A stretch of DNA of 64,000 nt from Candidatus Binatus sp. GTDB taxonomy: Bacteria; Desulfobacterota; Binatia; Binatales; Binataceae. A program made the translations under genes and the position numbers. The notes under the pieces were generated by a model, which saw only the letters and a program-made list of their open reading frames with translations, had not been told where the DNA came from and searched no databases. Location of the stretch: assembly GCF_030646925.1 (NCBI RefSeq), contig NZ_JAUSKL010000062.1, forward strand, positions 1-64,000, given 5' to 3'. Below are positions 48,289 through 57,226 of the stretch, in pieces. The first letter of the stretch is position 1. Each line of letters starts with the position of its first letter.

Positions 48289-49527
48289 TTAGTTCTTTCT
48301 TGCGATCTCTTCGGGATCGAGCCGGAGTAACGAGCTGCTAGCGAGTTTCGAAAGGTCCCGGTTGCGCGCCCGTTCAGGCAGGACCGAGTCGATCGCATCG
48401 AAGAAAACATCGCGCTCGTGATCCCAACTTAGCGTTCGAGCAGCTTGTCGCGCGCGGCGGGCCAGGGCGCTTCGCCGCTCAGGATGGTGATAGAGCAGCT
48501 CGATGGCCGCGGCGAGCTGGCCTACGTTGCCGGCCTCGAAGTACTGCAGAGCATCGCCCGGGAAGTAGTACTCGATGGTGCGGAGCCGCGCGCAGATGAC
48601 CGGAATTCCCAGGATCATGTATTCCAGCAGTTTCACCGGAAGCATCAACTGGGTCGCTTCGGTAGCGCGATTTGGCACTAAGCCGACCGACACCTCGCCG
48701 AGCATCGAAGGCAAAGCTTCAATAGGAACCGGCGGCTTGAATGTTACCAGGCCGTCAAGCTTAAGCCGCTCCGACAGAGCCTTGACCTCGGCTAGATGAT
48801 CCCCTTCACCGATGATGAGCAGCTTGAGGTCGGCCAGGCGCCCGCGCAACAGGTCGATCGCTTGCAGCGCTATGTCCAGCCCCAGGCGGCTGGTAACCGT
48901 GCCATGACAGACGATACTCATCTCCCGCTCCGCCGCTCTGACTCTCGAGCTTTGGAAGATCGCGGGGTCGGGCGAGTTCGGAACTACTCGAATCTTGCGC
49001 TCGGGTATCCCCGCCTGGGCAAGCCGATCGGCGTGCGGCTTGTGTACCGCCAGCACCCTATCGGCAAGGCTGGCGCAGAAGCGTTCTTCCAGCATCAGCA
49101 GGCGCGCTCCCAGCGCACCGCGCCTGCCGCCGAACTTGTCGCGGTATAGTTCCGGCATCGTGTCATGGACGTCCAGCACCAGGCGCGCGCCGAACGCGCG
49201 CAGCGGCAGAGCGCTTAGAATCGCCGCGTCGGGCATCGTGCAGACTATCGCGGCGTCATAGCGGCCTCGCGAATTAAGCCTGAGCGCGGTGGCAATCGCC
49301 CGCATGAAAAATTCGAGGTAGCTGCGCACGTAGCGGCTGCGGCTGTCGCCGCGATAGCGGGCTATCTTCAGGCCAACTACGTTGACTCCGCGGTGCACGC
49401 CACTTTCCGCATCGTCGAGACTGATCACGTCGACTGAGTCGCCGCGCGCCGCCAACGCTTCCGCGTGGCGCCTCACACGCCCATCACGCAGGTAGTGGGT
49501 ATATGCGACTATCAGTATTCTCGACAC
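48289..49527 (-). CDS. GT4-type glycosyltransferase
   Basis: 412 residues from GTG at 49527, chosen for GGAG 6 bases upstream. GT-B fold: ILIVAYTHYLRDGRVRRHAE, LDVHDTMPELYRDK, RVVPNSPDPAIF, SIVCHGTVTSRLGLDIALQA, LKLLIIGEGDHLAEV and VGLVPNRATEATQLMLPVKL with the E-x7-E type nucleotide-sugar region, here EATQLMLPVK-L-LE. Retaining cytosolic transferase adding a sugar to the lipid-linked repeat. Overlaps the deacetylase end by 16 bases. Confidence 0.9.
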   Translation of the reverse strand: MSRILIVAYTHYLRDGRVRRHAEALAARGDSVDVISLDDAESGVHRGVNVVGLKIARYRGDSRSRYVRSYLEFFMRAIATALRLNSRGRYDAAIVCTMPDAAILSALPLRAFGARLVLDVHDTMPELYRDKFGGRRGALGARLLMLEERFCASLADRVLAVHKPHADRLAQAGIPERKIRVVPNSPDPAIFQSSRVRAAEREMSIVCHGTVTSRLGLDIALQAIDLLRGRLADLKLLIIGEGDHLAEVKALSERLKLDGLVTFKPPVPIEALPSMLGEVSVGLVPNRATEATQLMLPVKLLEYMILGIPVICARLRTIEYYFPGDALQYFEAGNVGQLAAAIELLYHHPERRSALARRARQAARTLSWDHERDVFFDAIDSVLPERARNRDLSKLASSSLLRLDPEEIARKN

Positions 49528-50741
49528 TTGGATCTCCATGTAAGGAGGCGCTCGGAGCTTAGACGGCGTACTGCGGCTCCTTCGACATCCGGGCCCGAAA
49601 CGATCGGTCTGCTCGATTTGACCTCGAGTCTCATTCGCGCGCGGCGCTGCCACCAGGCAGCCACCTCGGACGGCAGAGCGCGCCACGAGTTTCGTAGTTC
49701 ACCAAGTTGCTTGAGCAGCTCTTCGTACTCGGCCAGGTAGGGCTGATGACCGTAGTAGTCAGGATGAATAAGCGTGAGGATCATACCGCCGACCGAAGCG
49801 ATCCAGCGCGCCTTGGAGGTCCAGATCGGAAGAGCGTCGCGCCGCAAGAGATGAAGCAGGGTGTGATCCTGCGGAAGCGTGTAGGGCAACTCCACCATCC
49901 GGCCCAGGAAGAAAGGAAAGAGGCTACAGCAGCCGCCAGGTTGTGGTTCATAAGGGTCGGTATCCGAGAACGAGGAGTCAAAGTCGAAGTCCAGTTCCTG
50001 CAGCCATTCCAGCCGGCGCAAGGTCGAGGGCGATCGAAAGCCCCGCAACTCATGCTCGCGGGCAATCGATTCCAGCTTTGGCGCCAACGCCTGAAAATCT
50101 TCGAAGCTGCGGAACAGGCGTCCATCATGACTTAAGCCATGCGCGCCGATCTCGAAACCGCGCCTTCTAAGCTTCTCCATCCGCGGCCAATCGATCTTGT
50201 ACTGAGCCAACGGTAGGTTCCAGGCCGATCTGAAACCGTACTTCTCCTCGATGTCGGCGATAGCTTCGATACGTTCGAAGCCGCGCCTGCTCTCGACGTC
50301 GTGAGTAAGAACGATGCAGCAGTCGTAGTCGTCGGGCCAGAAGCCCAGGTGCCAGCCATCCTTGCTTTGCAGCTCTGCGAGGCCGCTATCGAGCCACTCG
50401 CTCATTAGCCGAAGCAGCGCAGGCTCATATGGCCACCCCGGAAAGTCAGGACGTTCGCTGGACCTGACCAGTATCGAGTGCAGATAGTGGCGCACGCTGG
50501 CCGGCAGCAGGTGCTTGACTGGATAGTACACCTGCAGGCCCGCAGGAGGCCGGCGCATTTCCTCAGGCCGGTACTTTTCGAGCAAGTAGTGCTCGGCCGC
50601 TACCTCGCTCGCATAGTTGTGCGCCGCGAGCGGAAGCCGCCAGTTCTCAGGAAGCTTCCAGAAAGCGAATGCGTCGTTCGCAACGTCTCCGACGCTTTCG
50701 ATCTCGCCGGCAGTAAAGCTCAGTTGCTTGCTCAGCGCCAT
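49512..50741 (-). CDS. Polysaccharide deacetylase family protein (NodB homology)
   Basis: 409 residues. The catalytic set is visible as IVLTHDVESRRG (Asp about residue 148), AHGLSHDGRLF (two His) and GFRSPSTLRR, with the late LTLIHPDYYG His. The N-terminal 125 residues are an extra domain. It likely removes acetyl groups from HexNAc units. It has no signal peptide, so it may work on cytosolic lipid-linked units. Overlaps the upstream GT2 by 10 bases. Confidence 0.85.
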   Translation of the reverse strand: MALSKQLSFTAGEIESVGDVANDAFAFWKLPENWRLPLAAHNYASEVAAEHYLLEKYRPEEMRRPPAGLQVYYPVKHLLPASVRHYLHSILVRSSERPDFPGWPYEPALLRLMSEWLDSGLAELQSKDGWHLGFWPDDYDCCIVLTHDVESRRGFERIEAIADIEEKYGFRSAWNLPLAQYKIDWPRMEKLRRRGFEIGAHGLSHDGRLFRSFEDFQALAPKLESIAREHELRGFRSPSTLRRLEWLQELDFDFDSSFSDTDPYEPQPGGCCSLFPFFLGRMVELPYTLPQDHTLLHLLRRDALPIWTSKARWIASVGGMILTLIHPDYYGHQPYLAEYEELLKQLGELRNSWRALPSEVAAWWQRRARMRLEVKSSRPIVSGPDVEGAAVRRLSSERLLTWRSKCREY

Positions 50742-51595
50742 ATCGTCTGCAACCCCAGCAATCGGCGATGCTGATGTCGCCGGATAAACCTGATCAGGGT
50801 CTTATCGGCAGCGCGCTTCTCGTGATTCAGATAACCGCGCAAGTAACCAGCCATTAGCAGTACCGATTGCAGTACATATGGCCGGTCAGTAATCCGGTAC
50901 GCGGCGCGCGCCAGCATGAACAGCGGCGAGTATCCAGCCTGGTAGGCCGCGATTCCAGGCGCCAGCCCTGCGCGCCAACGTCCACCTGCGGCGCCGGCGG
51001 GGCGATGATGGCGGGCCGTGATATGGGAGAAGCTGCGGGTCGTGAAGCCAAGCATCGACGCGCGAACTTCATCGATAGTATCCCAGCCAAGGCCGCGGGT
51101 AAGTCCACCTATCGCGCGAAAGCATTCTCTCGAATACATCTTGGTCGCGCCGCGAGTATGAAAGCCGGGAGCGCCCGCCATCTGCCATCCATCCGCGCAG
51201 GGCTCGTAAAGAACAGCACTCGCGATACCGAGCGTGGAATCGCGCTCGAATTCCCCCATCATCGATTCCGCCAGTTGCGGGCCGAAACTTAGATCGGCGT
51301 CGAGCCGGAAAATAAAGTCCAGGCTGTTTCGTTCTTCCGCAGAGAGAAACCTCATCACCACGCCTTCGCCGCCGGGTTCGCGCGGCCCTTCACGGTTAGT
51401 GTGATGAACACGAATCCACGAATACTTCGCAGCCGCTTCATCCATGATGCGAGGCGTCGCGTCGGTCGAGCCATCGTCGATCAGGATCCACACCTCGGGA
51501 AGCCTGGTTTGCGCCACCATGCTTTCAATCAGGCCTGGAAGAAATGATTCCTCATCGCGCGCGGGCGTGACCGCCAGATAACTATTCTGTCTCAT
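50732..51595 (-). CDS. Family 2 glycosyltransferase (paralogue of 39059)
   Basis: 287 residues from the ATG at 51595, which overlaps the FemAB stop (ATGA). GT-A motifs YLAVTPARDEESFLPGLIES, ILIDDGSTDATPRI and FIFRLDADLSF. The acceptor part has FHTRGATKMYSRECF and GLGWDTIDEVRASML. By eye about half the positions match the GT2 at 39059, including the C-terminal FIRRxQxRRLL pattern. Confidence 0.92.
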   Translation of the reverse strand: MRQNSYLAVTPARDEESFLPGLIESMVAQTRLPEVWILIDDGSTDATPRIMDEAAAKYSWIRVHHTNREGPREPGGEGVVMRFLSAEERNSLDFIFRLDADLSFGPQLAESMMGEFERDSTLGIASAVLYEPCADGWQMAGAPGFHTRGATKMYSRECFRAIGGLTRGLGWDTIDEVRASMLGFTTRSFSHITARHHRPAGAAGGRWRAGLAPGIAAYQAGYSPLFMLARAAYRITDRPYVLQSVLLMAGYLRGYLNHEKRAADKTLIRFIRRHQHRRLLGLQTIWR

Positions 51596-52671
51596 ACGAT
51601 GTACTGATACAGCATCGAGCCTAGTAGCCGCGTTACTGAAAGCGGAAGACGGCGCCACACCATTGATAACCTTAGTTGAGAGTCGGCAAGCACCTCAGGA
51701 CTTACATGCGCCGGAACCTGCGGCAGATAGGAGTACGGAAGCGGATGCGGCTTCGCACCCATCTCCTTTTTGAAGCGGCTAAGGCCGGTGTTGCGAGTAT
51801 CGGTGCGGCCTAGATGCATGAACCGGCACTGCTGCGCATACTCAGCCAGGACAGCGGCTACCAGCCGATGATTCGCACCCATCGGAGTTGGTTGAATTCT
51901 CGCGGACCATTTGTAGTGGATGTCCTCGCCGTCGCGCAGCAGCACGGTCGCAGCGATCGCCATGCCTCGCTGCGATACGGACCACACCTCAAGGTTGTCG
52001 TTAGGGGCGAACGCATCGTAAACCGCTTGAAAGAAGCGCCACGGCTGCGCAGGTACTCCCAGTCGACGGCGCGTTTCCAGCGCGAGCCGATAAAATCGCA
52101 TGAGACCAGGCAGCCCGCGATCAACCTTGATTGCAAACGATCCTTCGCGGCCGCGATGCAGTTGTCGTCTGAAGTTGGATCCCAATCCGCGCTCGATGAG
52201 GCTAAGCGGCCGGTCAAGGTCAAGCATCCAGTCCGCAAAGCAGGTCGCTTTCCGCCATGGCTCGGGCGCACTCCAACCTCTGATTTCGACCAGGCCCTCG
52301 GCCGCCAGGCGCGATTGAGCGATAGCGGCGAGAAGCTGTTCGCGCGCACCCTCGTCGCGCGCCAGCGGAGGCGACGAATCGGAGCACGGAAGGCTGGTCC
52401 ATTTGCGAACGAACGGATTCTTTCCACGCGCGAAGAGGCATGCGGCTACAAGGCGACCGTTGCTATCGCGCAAAGTGGCTGCAACCATTTTGAATCCATA
52501 AGCGTTAGTGAGAGCCGTAAGCCAGCGGTCACTCTGATAGATTGTCGCCTCCGGACACAAACTGGCCAATCGAGCCCACTCGGGCCGAATCTGCACAAAC
52601 GGTTCGATCGCCAGTTCCAATCCAGACGAATACAGCGCGCCGGAATCGATTCGTTGCGGTAGCGTTGTCAA
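51592..52671 (-). CDS. FemAB-like GNAT acyl/aminoacyltransferase
   Basis: 359 residues from TTG at 52671, which overlaps the Wzx stop and has GGAGG 7 bases upstream; the open frame further upstream is not coding. FemAB/GNAT features: YQSDRWLTALTNAYGFK, RRQLHRGREGSFAIK, VLLRDGEDIHYKWSARIQ and the C-terminal HLGRTDTRNTGLSRFKKEMG. This matches FemAB-related proteins of exosortase-type polysaccharide loci. It probably attaches an acyl or aminoacyl group to the polymer. Confidence 0.85.
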   Translation of the reverse strand: MTTLPQRIDSGALYSSGLELAIEPFVQIRPEWARLASLCPEATIYQSDRWLTALTNAYGFKMVAATLRDSNGRLVAACLFARGKNPFVRKWTSLPCSDSSPPLARDEGAREQLLAAIAQSRLAAEGLVEIRGWSAPEPWRKATCFADWMLDLDRPLSLIERGLGSNFRRQLHRGREGSFAIKVDRGLPGLMRFYRLALETRRRLGVPAQPWRFFQAVYDAFAPNDNLEVWSVSQRGMAIAATVLLRDGEDIHYKWSARIQPTPMGANHRLVAAVLAEYAQQCRFMHLGRTDTRNTGLSRFKKEMGAKPHPLPYSYLPQVPAHVSPEVLADSQLRLSMVWRRLPLSVTRLLGSMLYQYIV

Positions 52672-54125
52672 TTGACCGCCTCCGGAGTTATCGCACCCTG
52701 GATCAAATCCCGCGCAGTGTTCATTCCGAACCACACGAAAGTAAGGAGGCAAATCAGAACGATCAGCGCCAGAGCCATCAGGCCCTGAACCTGGAGAACA
52801 CCTACCAGCAACACGCCCGCGATTGCACCCAGCCCGCACACAAGCGCCAGCTTCATTCCGCCACCGCAGGCCCTCAGCCAATCGAGCAAGCTCATCTCGA
52901 TAAGGCGGCCCGCCAGCAACTGCCCGCCAATACTCACCAACGCTTCGACTGCGCTCATCGCGATGCAGACTCCAATTAGTCCGAACCTGACCGTACTCGT
53001 GACGGCTAGCACGACTAGTACGAGACGCGCGCCGTGAAGGTAGATGTCGAACGAAGGGTGGTCCTTGGTATAGTAGATGGATCCGATGGCAAGCCGCAGT
53101 CCGGCGAGGCTCAGGCCGACCGCTAGAATCCTGAGCGGCGCCGCGGCTCGTATCCATTGATTCCCGTAGAGACCGGCCAGCACGTATGGCGCCGCGATCG
53201 CCGTACACGTCATCATCGGCAAAATCAGCTTTGCAAGGTAGCCCGTAAACTCGCGATAGGCGCGCGCCAGTGCGCGGTTGTCGTGCTGAAGCCGGCAGAA
53301 GGTCGGCAGCGTGACGCGTCCGGCGACGTAGTAAAGGCGGTCAGGTACGAAACGCAGAAGATCCCAGGCTATCACATAGTAGCCGAGGGTTTGACTACCT
53401 AGCAGGCGTCCGACCAGCAGGTAGTCAGCGTTGCCGGATACAACGCCAAGCACTCGGCCACCCCAGACACTGACCGAGAAACGAAACAGCTCGCGAGCTG
53501 CGGAAAGTCTCGGAAGCCGCCTCGGCAGGAATGGCTCGCAGCACCAGACCACCAAGCCGTGAAAGGTGAGTCGTGCGCCCAGCGCCGCTACCAGGCTCCA
53601 GCGCGGAAGCCCGAGCCAGATCATAAGCAGCGCGCCGCACAAAAAGGCCAGCTCGGCCGAGAAATCCGCCGTGGCCAGGGCGCTGAACCTTAGTTGCCGC
53701 CGCAAGCGAGCGTTCGCGATCGATGACGTCGCATCGATTAGCACCGGGATCGCCAGCAGGGTAAGTGAAGTCGTCAGCATCGGCATCGCCATCGCCGACG
53801 CAATCAGTCCCGCAATCGCGCAAAGCAGCGTCGCTGCTCCAGCAGACAGGACAAGATTGAGCCACCACGCCGTGGACTCATGGTCACTGTCGAGTTCCTT
53901 GCGCTGGATAATCGCGTCCGGGATGCCAGCGTTGGCGACCATTCCGACCAGAAGCGTCGAAGTGATCAATATTCTCAAGATGCCGAAATCGGCTGGCTGC
54001 AGAGTTCGCGCCAGGAAGATAAAGCCTCCGATGCGAATTCCCTGTGAAAATACTTCGGCCAGCACGTTGACTCGCACGTTGCGCACGAACGCTGCCCAGA
54101 GAAATTCGTCGGCGGCTTCCGCCAT
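52668..54125 (-). CDS. Wzx/MOP-type polysaccharide flippase
   Basis: 485 residues from the ATG at 54125; a TTG at 54146 overlapping the previous stop would add seven. Twelve to fourteen membrane helices, with the MOP start FSQGIRIGGFIFLARTLQPA and DFGILRIL. It flips undecaprenyl-linked repeat units. Works with the Wzy-like polymerase (44495), copolymerase (60465) and Wza (62018). Confidence 0.92.
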   Translation of the reverse strand: MAEAADEFLWAAFVRNVRVNVLAEVFSQGIRIGGFIFLARTLQPADFGILRILITSTLLVGMVANAGIPDAIIQRKELDSDHESTAWWLNLVLSAGAATLLCAIAGLIASAMAMPMLTTSLTLLAIPVLIDATSSIANARLRRQLRFSALATADFSAELAFLCGALLMIWLGLPRWSLVAALGARLTFHGLVVWCCEPFLPRRLPRLSAARELFRFSVSVWGGRVLGVVSGNADYLLVGRLLGSQTLGYYVIAWDLLRFVPDRLYYVAGRVTLPTFCRLQHDNRALARAYREFTGYLAKLILPMMTCTAIAAPYVLAGLYGNQWIRAAAPLRILAVGLSLAGLRLAIGSIYYTKDHPSFDIYLHGARLVLVVLAVTSTVRFGLIGVCIAMSAVEALVSIGGQLLAGRLIEMSLLDWLRACGGGMKLALVCGLGAIAGVLLVGVLQVQGLMALALIVLICLLTFVWFGMNTARDLIQGAITPEAVN

Positions 54126-54142
54126 TCTCAAGTTCTCTTTGA

Positions 54143-55576
54143 TCAATGGCCACCACCGTTGAACAGCGCAGGAATGGTGCGCATCATGATGCGCAGGTCT
54201 TCACTTAGGGACCACCCTTCCAGGTATTTGATGTCGAGCCGAACCATTTCTTCAAAGGACAGCGAATTGCGCCCGCTGACCTGCCATAGCCCGGTGATTC
54301 CCGGCAAAGCCGCCAGCCTAGAGCGATGCCAGTCCTCGTATAGCTCAAGCTCATAGCTCAGAGCGGGGCGCGGACCGATTAGACTCATCTCGCCGCGTAA
54401 CACGTTGATAAGTTGTGGCAACTCGTCGAGGCTGAAGCGGCGCAGGATGCGACCTACCCGGGTTATCCTCGGATCCGCAGTCAGTTTGTAGACTTTCTGG
54501 TCGCCGTTGTGAGCGGCGGCGGGCGCGCTGTCGCGAATCCAGCGGCGGACATAATCCTGGTGCGGCGCCTCGGAACCGTCAGCGCGCATGGTTCGAAACT
54601 TCAGCAGCTTGAAGGGCTTTCCATAGAGTCCAATCCGCGACTGATGGAACAGCACCGGGCGTCCGTCGAACAGCAGGATAGCCAAGGCCGCGGCCAGCAT
54701 CGCAGGCGCCGCGATTACCAATGCCACCGCGGTCGCCGTGATGTCGCAGGCGCGCTTAATCAGGAAGTTGAGCCCCTGGATGTTGCAGGATCGAGGACCT
54801 ATGAGCGGAATAACACCGACGTTGTCCACCCTGAGCCCGGAAGGAAACGCGCGCGCAAGGGCAGGCATCAGTCGCCAACGCACGTTGTTATGCTCGCAAA
54901 GCTTGACGACCTTCTCGGTGAGTTCGGCCGGGCCGTCAGGAAGGACGATCGCAACTTCGAGGTTGTTGTGCTTTTGGGCCAGCGCCGGGATTTCATCCGA
55001 CCCTCCAAGGACGGAGCGCCCCGCATGACTGCCCGTTTTCACTTCCAGGTCGAGAAAGCCAATTACCTGACACTGCTTGAAGTAGATATCCAGTTGCTCG
55101 CATAGGTATCGGCCGAACGAATTGAAGCCTAGAATTACGATCGGTCTCGCGAAGTTAGGATGGGTGCGGAACTGGCTTAGCAGGCCGCTGACCAGTCCGC
55201 GCGCCGCCAGGATAAAGATGAAGCCGAATCCAACTACCATTCCTGCAAGGACGCGCGGCGGCTCGCCATGCAGTACAAAGCCGATGGAAAGTACCAGCAC
55301 TATCGCGGCCAAGGCGCTCTTGAATACGCAAGCAAAGTGCTCCCAGGTTCCCGGCCGCTGCTCATAGAGGCCTAGCGCGCGACCGCTAACGAACCAGATG
55401 CTTACCAGCGCGAGGGTCGTCAGGATGATCGGCAGATGATTCGCCGGAGACAGGAAGCGCGGCGGCGTTCCGCGCACGTCGTTGACGAAGCCCGCGAGCA
55501 CGATCGCTGCCAGAATCGCCAATGCGTCCGTCGCGGCGAACAGCGCCTTTTCCTTGCGTAGTTCGATTTCAAACAT
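54143..55576 (-). CDS. Polyprenyl glycosylphosphotransferase (WcaJ-like priming enzyme)
   Basis: 477 residues: four or five N-terminal membrane helices, a central nucleotide-binding-like domain ([19 protein letters not shown]), one further helix, and the bacterial sugar transferase domain with [20 protein letters not shown] and RTMRADG, then [18 protein letters not shown] and LIGPRPAL. It moves a sugar-1-phosphate onto undecaprenyl phosphate, starting the repeat unit. The gene is followed 3 bases earlier by the aminotransferase stop. Confidence 0.95.
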   Translation of the reverse strand: MFEIELRKEKALFAATDALAILAAIVLAGFVNDVRGTPPRFLSPANHLPIILTTLALVSIWFVSGRALGLYEQRPGTWEHFACVFKSALAAIVLVLSIGFVLHGEPPRVLAGMVVGFGFIFILAARGLVSGLLSQFRTHPNFARPIVILGFNSFGRYLCEQLDIYFKQCQVIGFLDLEVKTGSHAGRSVLGGSDEIPALAQKHNNLEVAIVLPDGPAELTEKVVKLCEHNNVRWRLMPALARAFPSGLRVDNVGVIPLIGPRSCNIQGLNFLIKRACDITATAVALVIAAPAMLAAALAILLFDGRPVLFHQSRIGLYGKPFKLLKFRTMRADGSEAPHQDYVRRWIRDSAPAAAHNGDQKVYKLTADPRITRVGRILRRFSLDELPQLINVLRGEMSLIGPRPALSYELELYEDWHRSRLAALPGITGLWQVSGRNSLSFEEMVRLDIKYLEGWSLSEDLRIMMRTIPALFNGGGH

Positions 55577-55579
55577 GGC

Positions 55580-56716
55580 TTAAAGCTCGGCCAGGGCTCC
55601 CTTCACCACGGTTGCCACGCGATGGACTTCCTGCGGCCGCAGGTGCGGATGCATTGGCAGCGAAAGGACACTATCAGCTACGCTCTCGCTGACCGGAAAA
55701 TCGCCCGCCCTGTAGCCCTGGTCGCGGCACGCGGGCTGCAAATGCACCGGCACCGGATAATGGATTCCGCACTGGATCTGATCGGCCAGCATCGCCGTGC
55801 GAAGCGCGTCGCGCTTCGGCGTGCGCACTACGAACAGATGGTAGCTCGATTCGAAACCTTCAGGCTCCAGCGGAAGTCTAAGACCGCTGCGGCCCAGCAG
55901 CTCGCGATAGTGAGCGGCGACTCTGCGGCGCTTCTCGTTCCATTCGTCGAGCCGCTCGAGCTTGGCGCGCAACACTGCCGCCTGCACGGTATCCATGCGT
56001 GAGTTGTAGCCGAAGGCGCTATGCGCGTAATGAGAGATGCGGCCGTGATCGCCCAGGTTAGCTACGGTTCGGGCTAGCGCGTCGTCGTTGGTCGCGATCG
56101 CACCGGCGTCGCCCCACGCGCCCAGGTTCTTGCCGGGATAGAAGCTGAAGCACGCGGCGTCGCCCAGCGCGCCCGCACGCACCCACCTGCCCTCGATATT
56201 GATCTTGGCGCCGTGCGCCTGGCATGCATCCTCGATCAACTTGATGCCGTACTTCGTCGCGATCTCGCGCAACTCGACCATGTGAGCGGGCAGCCCATAA
56301 AGATGCACCGGCAGAATCGCTCGTATTCGCCGACCAGATCGGCGAGCTTCGTCGAGGAATTGCAGCAGCGCCGGGATGCTCATGTTGCAGGTGTCGGGAT
56401 CGATATCGACAAAGGCCGGACGCGCGCCGGTCTGAACTATCGCCGCAACCGTCGCGATGAAGGTCATCGGTACGGTGACGACCTCATCCCCCGGCCCGAT
56501 CCCCATCGCCAGCATGGTAAGCCTAAGTGCGTCGGTTCCGCTGCTGACGCCGACCACGTGACGCACTCCCAGGTAGTCGGCGAATTCCTTTTCGAAGGCG
56601 GCGATCGACGCACCACCCACGTATGCAGTTTTCTCGCGGATCGACGCGAGTTCGGGCGTCAATCGCGCTTCGATCTCTTGATCCTGCGCTGCCAAATCCA
56701 GGAACTTGATCGTCAT
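55580..56716 (-). CDS. DegT/DnrJ/EryC1/StrS sugar aminotransferase (WbpE/WlbC-like)
   Basis: 378 residues. PLP enzyme with FLDLAAQDQEIEARL, VVGVSSGTDALRLTMLAMG, the PMTFIATVAAI segment and the lysine in FSFYPGKNLGAWGD, then GYNSRMDTVQAAVLRAKL. With the adjacent acetyltransferase and Gfo/Idh oxidoreductase it matches the Wbp/Wlb set that makes UDP-2,3-diacetamido-2,3-dideoxy-uronic acids; it would install the 3-amino group. Confidence 0.93.
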   Translation of the reverse strand: MTIKFLDLAAQDQEIEARLTPELASIREKTAYVGGASIAAFEKEFADYLGVRHVVGVSSGTDALRLTMLAMGIGPGDEVVTVPMTFIATVAAIVQTGARPAFVDIDPDTCNMSIPALLQFLDEARRSGRRIRAILPVHLYGLPAHMVELREIATKYGIKLIEDACQAHGAKINIEGRWVRAGALGDAACFSFYPGKNLGAWGDAGAIATNDDALARTVANLGDHGRISHYAHSAFGYNSRMDTVQAAVLRAKLERLDEWNEKRRRVAAHYRELLGRSGLRLPLEPEGFESSYHLFVVRTPKRDALRTAMLADQIQCGIHYPVPVHLQPACRDQGYRAGDFPVSESVADSVLSLPMHPHLRPQEVHRVATVVKGALAEL

Positions 56717-56722
56717 CTGCGC

Positions 56723-57226
56723 TTACCTCGACTGCATGTCTACGGTCTTGTTGAACGATCGGGCGGGGTGGCCAGCCACAAGGGTGCGGGCGGGAACATT
56801 CCTCGTGACCAGCGCACCCGCGCCGATCATTGCTCCTTCCCCGATCTCGATTCCGCAAAGGATGATCGAGCCGCTGCCTATCGACGCGCCGCGGCGAACC
56901 AGGGTTCGCTCCAGCTTCCAGTCCTTCTCGCTTTGAGCCGAGCCATCGGCGTTGGTTGCTCTTGGATAGCGGTCGTTGATGAACACCACTCCGTGCCCGA
57001 TGAAAACTTCGTCCTCGATCGTCACGCCGGAGCAAACAAAGGTGTGACTCGAGATCTTGCATCGTGCACCGATCACCGCGTCGCGCTGCACTTCTACGAA
57101 CGCACCCAGGCGCGAATCGTCGCCGATCGCGCAGCCGTAGAGATTCACGAACGGTGCGAGCTGGACCCGTACGCCGAATCGCACATCGTCCGCGACGCAG
57201 GCGTTGGCTGGCATCATCATTCCCAT
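56723..57226 (-). CDS. Left-handed beta-helix N-acetyltransferase (WbpD/WlbB-like)
   Basis: 167 residues of hexapeptide repeats: GVRVQLAPFVNLYGCAIGDD, ALIGARCKISSHTF-like turns (read here as VIGARCKISSHTFVCSGVTI), FIGHGVVFINDRYPRA and IGEGAMIGAGALVTRNVP. It would acetylate the 3-amino sugar made by the aminotransferase. Lies between those two genes and overlaps the oxidoreductase gene by 10 bases. Confidence 0.92.
   Translation of the reverse strand: MGMMMPANACVADDVRFGVRVQLAPFVNLYGCAIGDDSRLGAFVEVQRDAVIGARCKISSHTFVCSGVTIEDEVFIGHGVVFINDRYPRATNADGSAQSEKDWKLERTLVRRGASIGSGSIILCGIEIGEGAMIGAGALVTRNVPARTLVAGHPARSFNKTVDMQSR

Noticed and set aside
51592-53208. Long form of the FemAB-like gene starting at 53208
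   Set aside because: The extra 179 residues lie antiparallel in frame to the Wzx gene and look like shadow sequence; TTG at 52671 has a good ribosome site.
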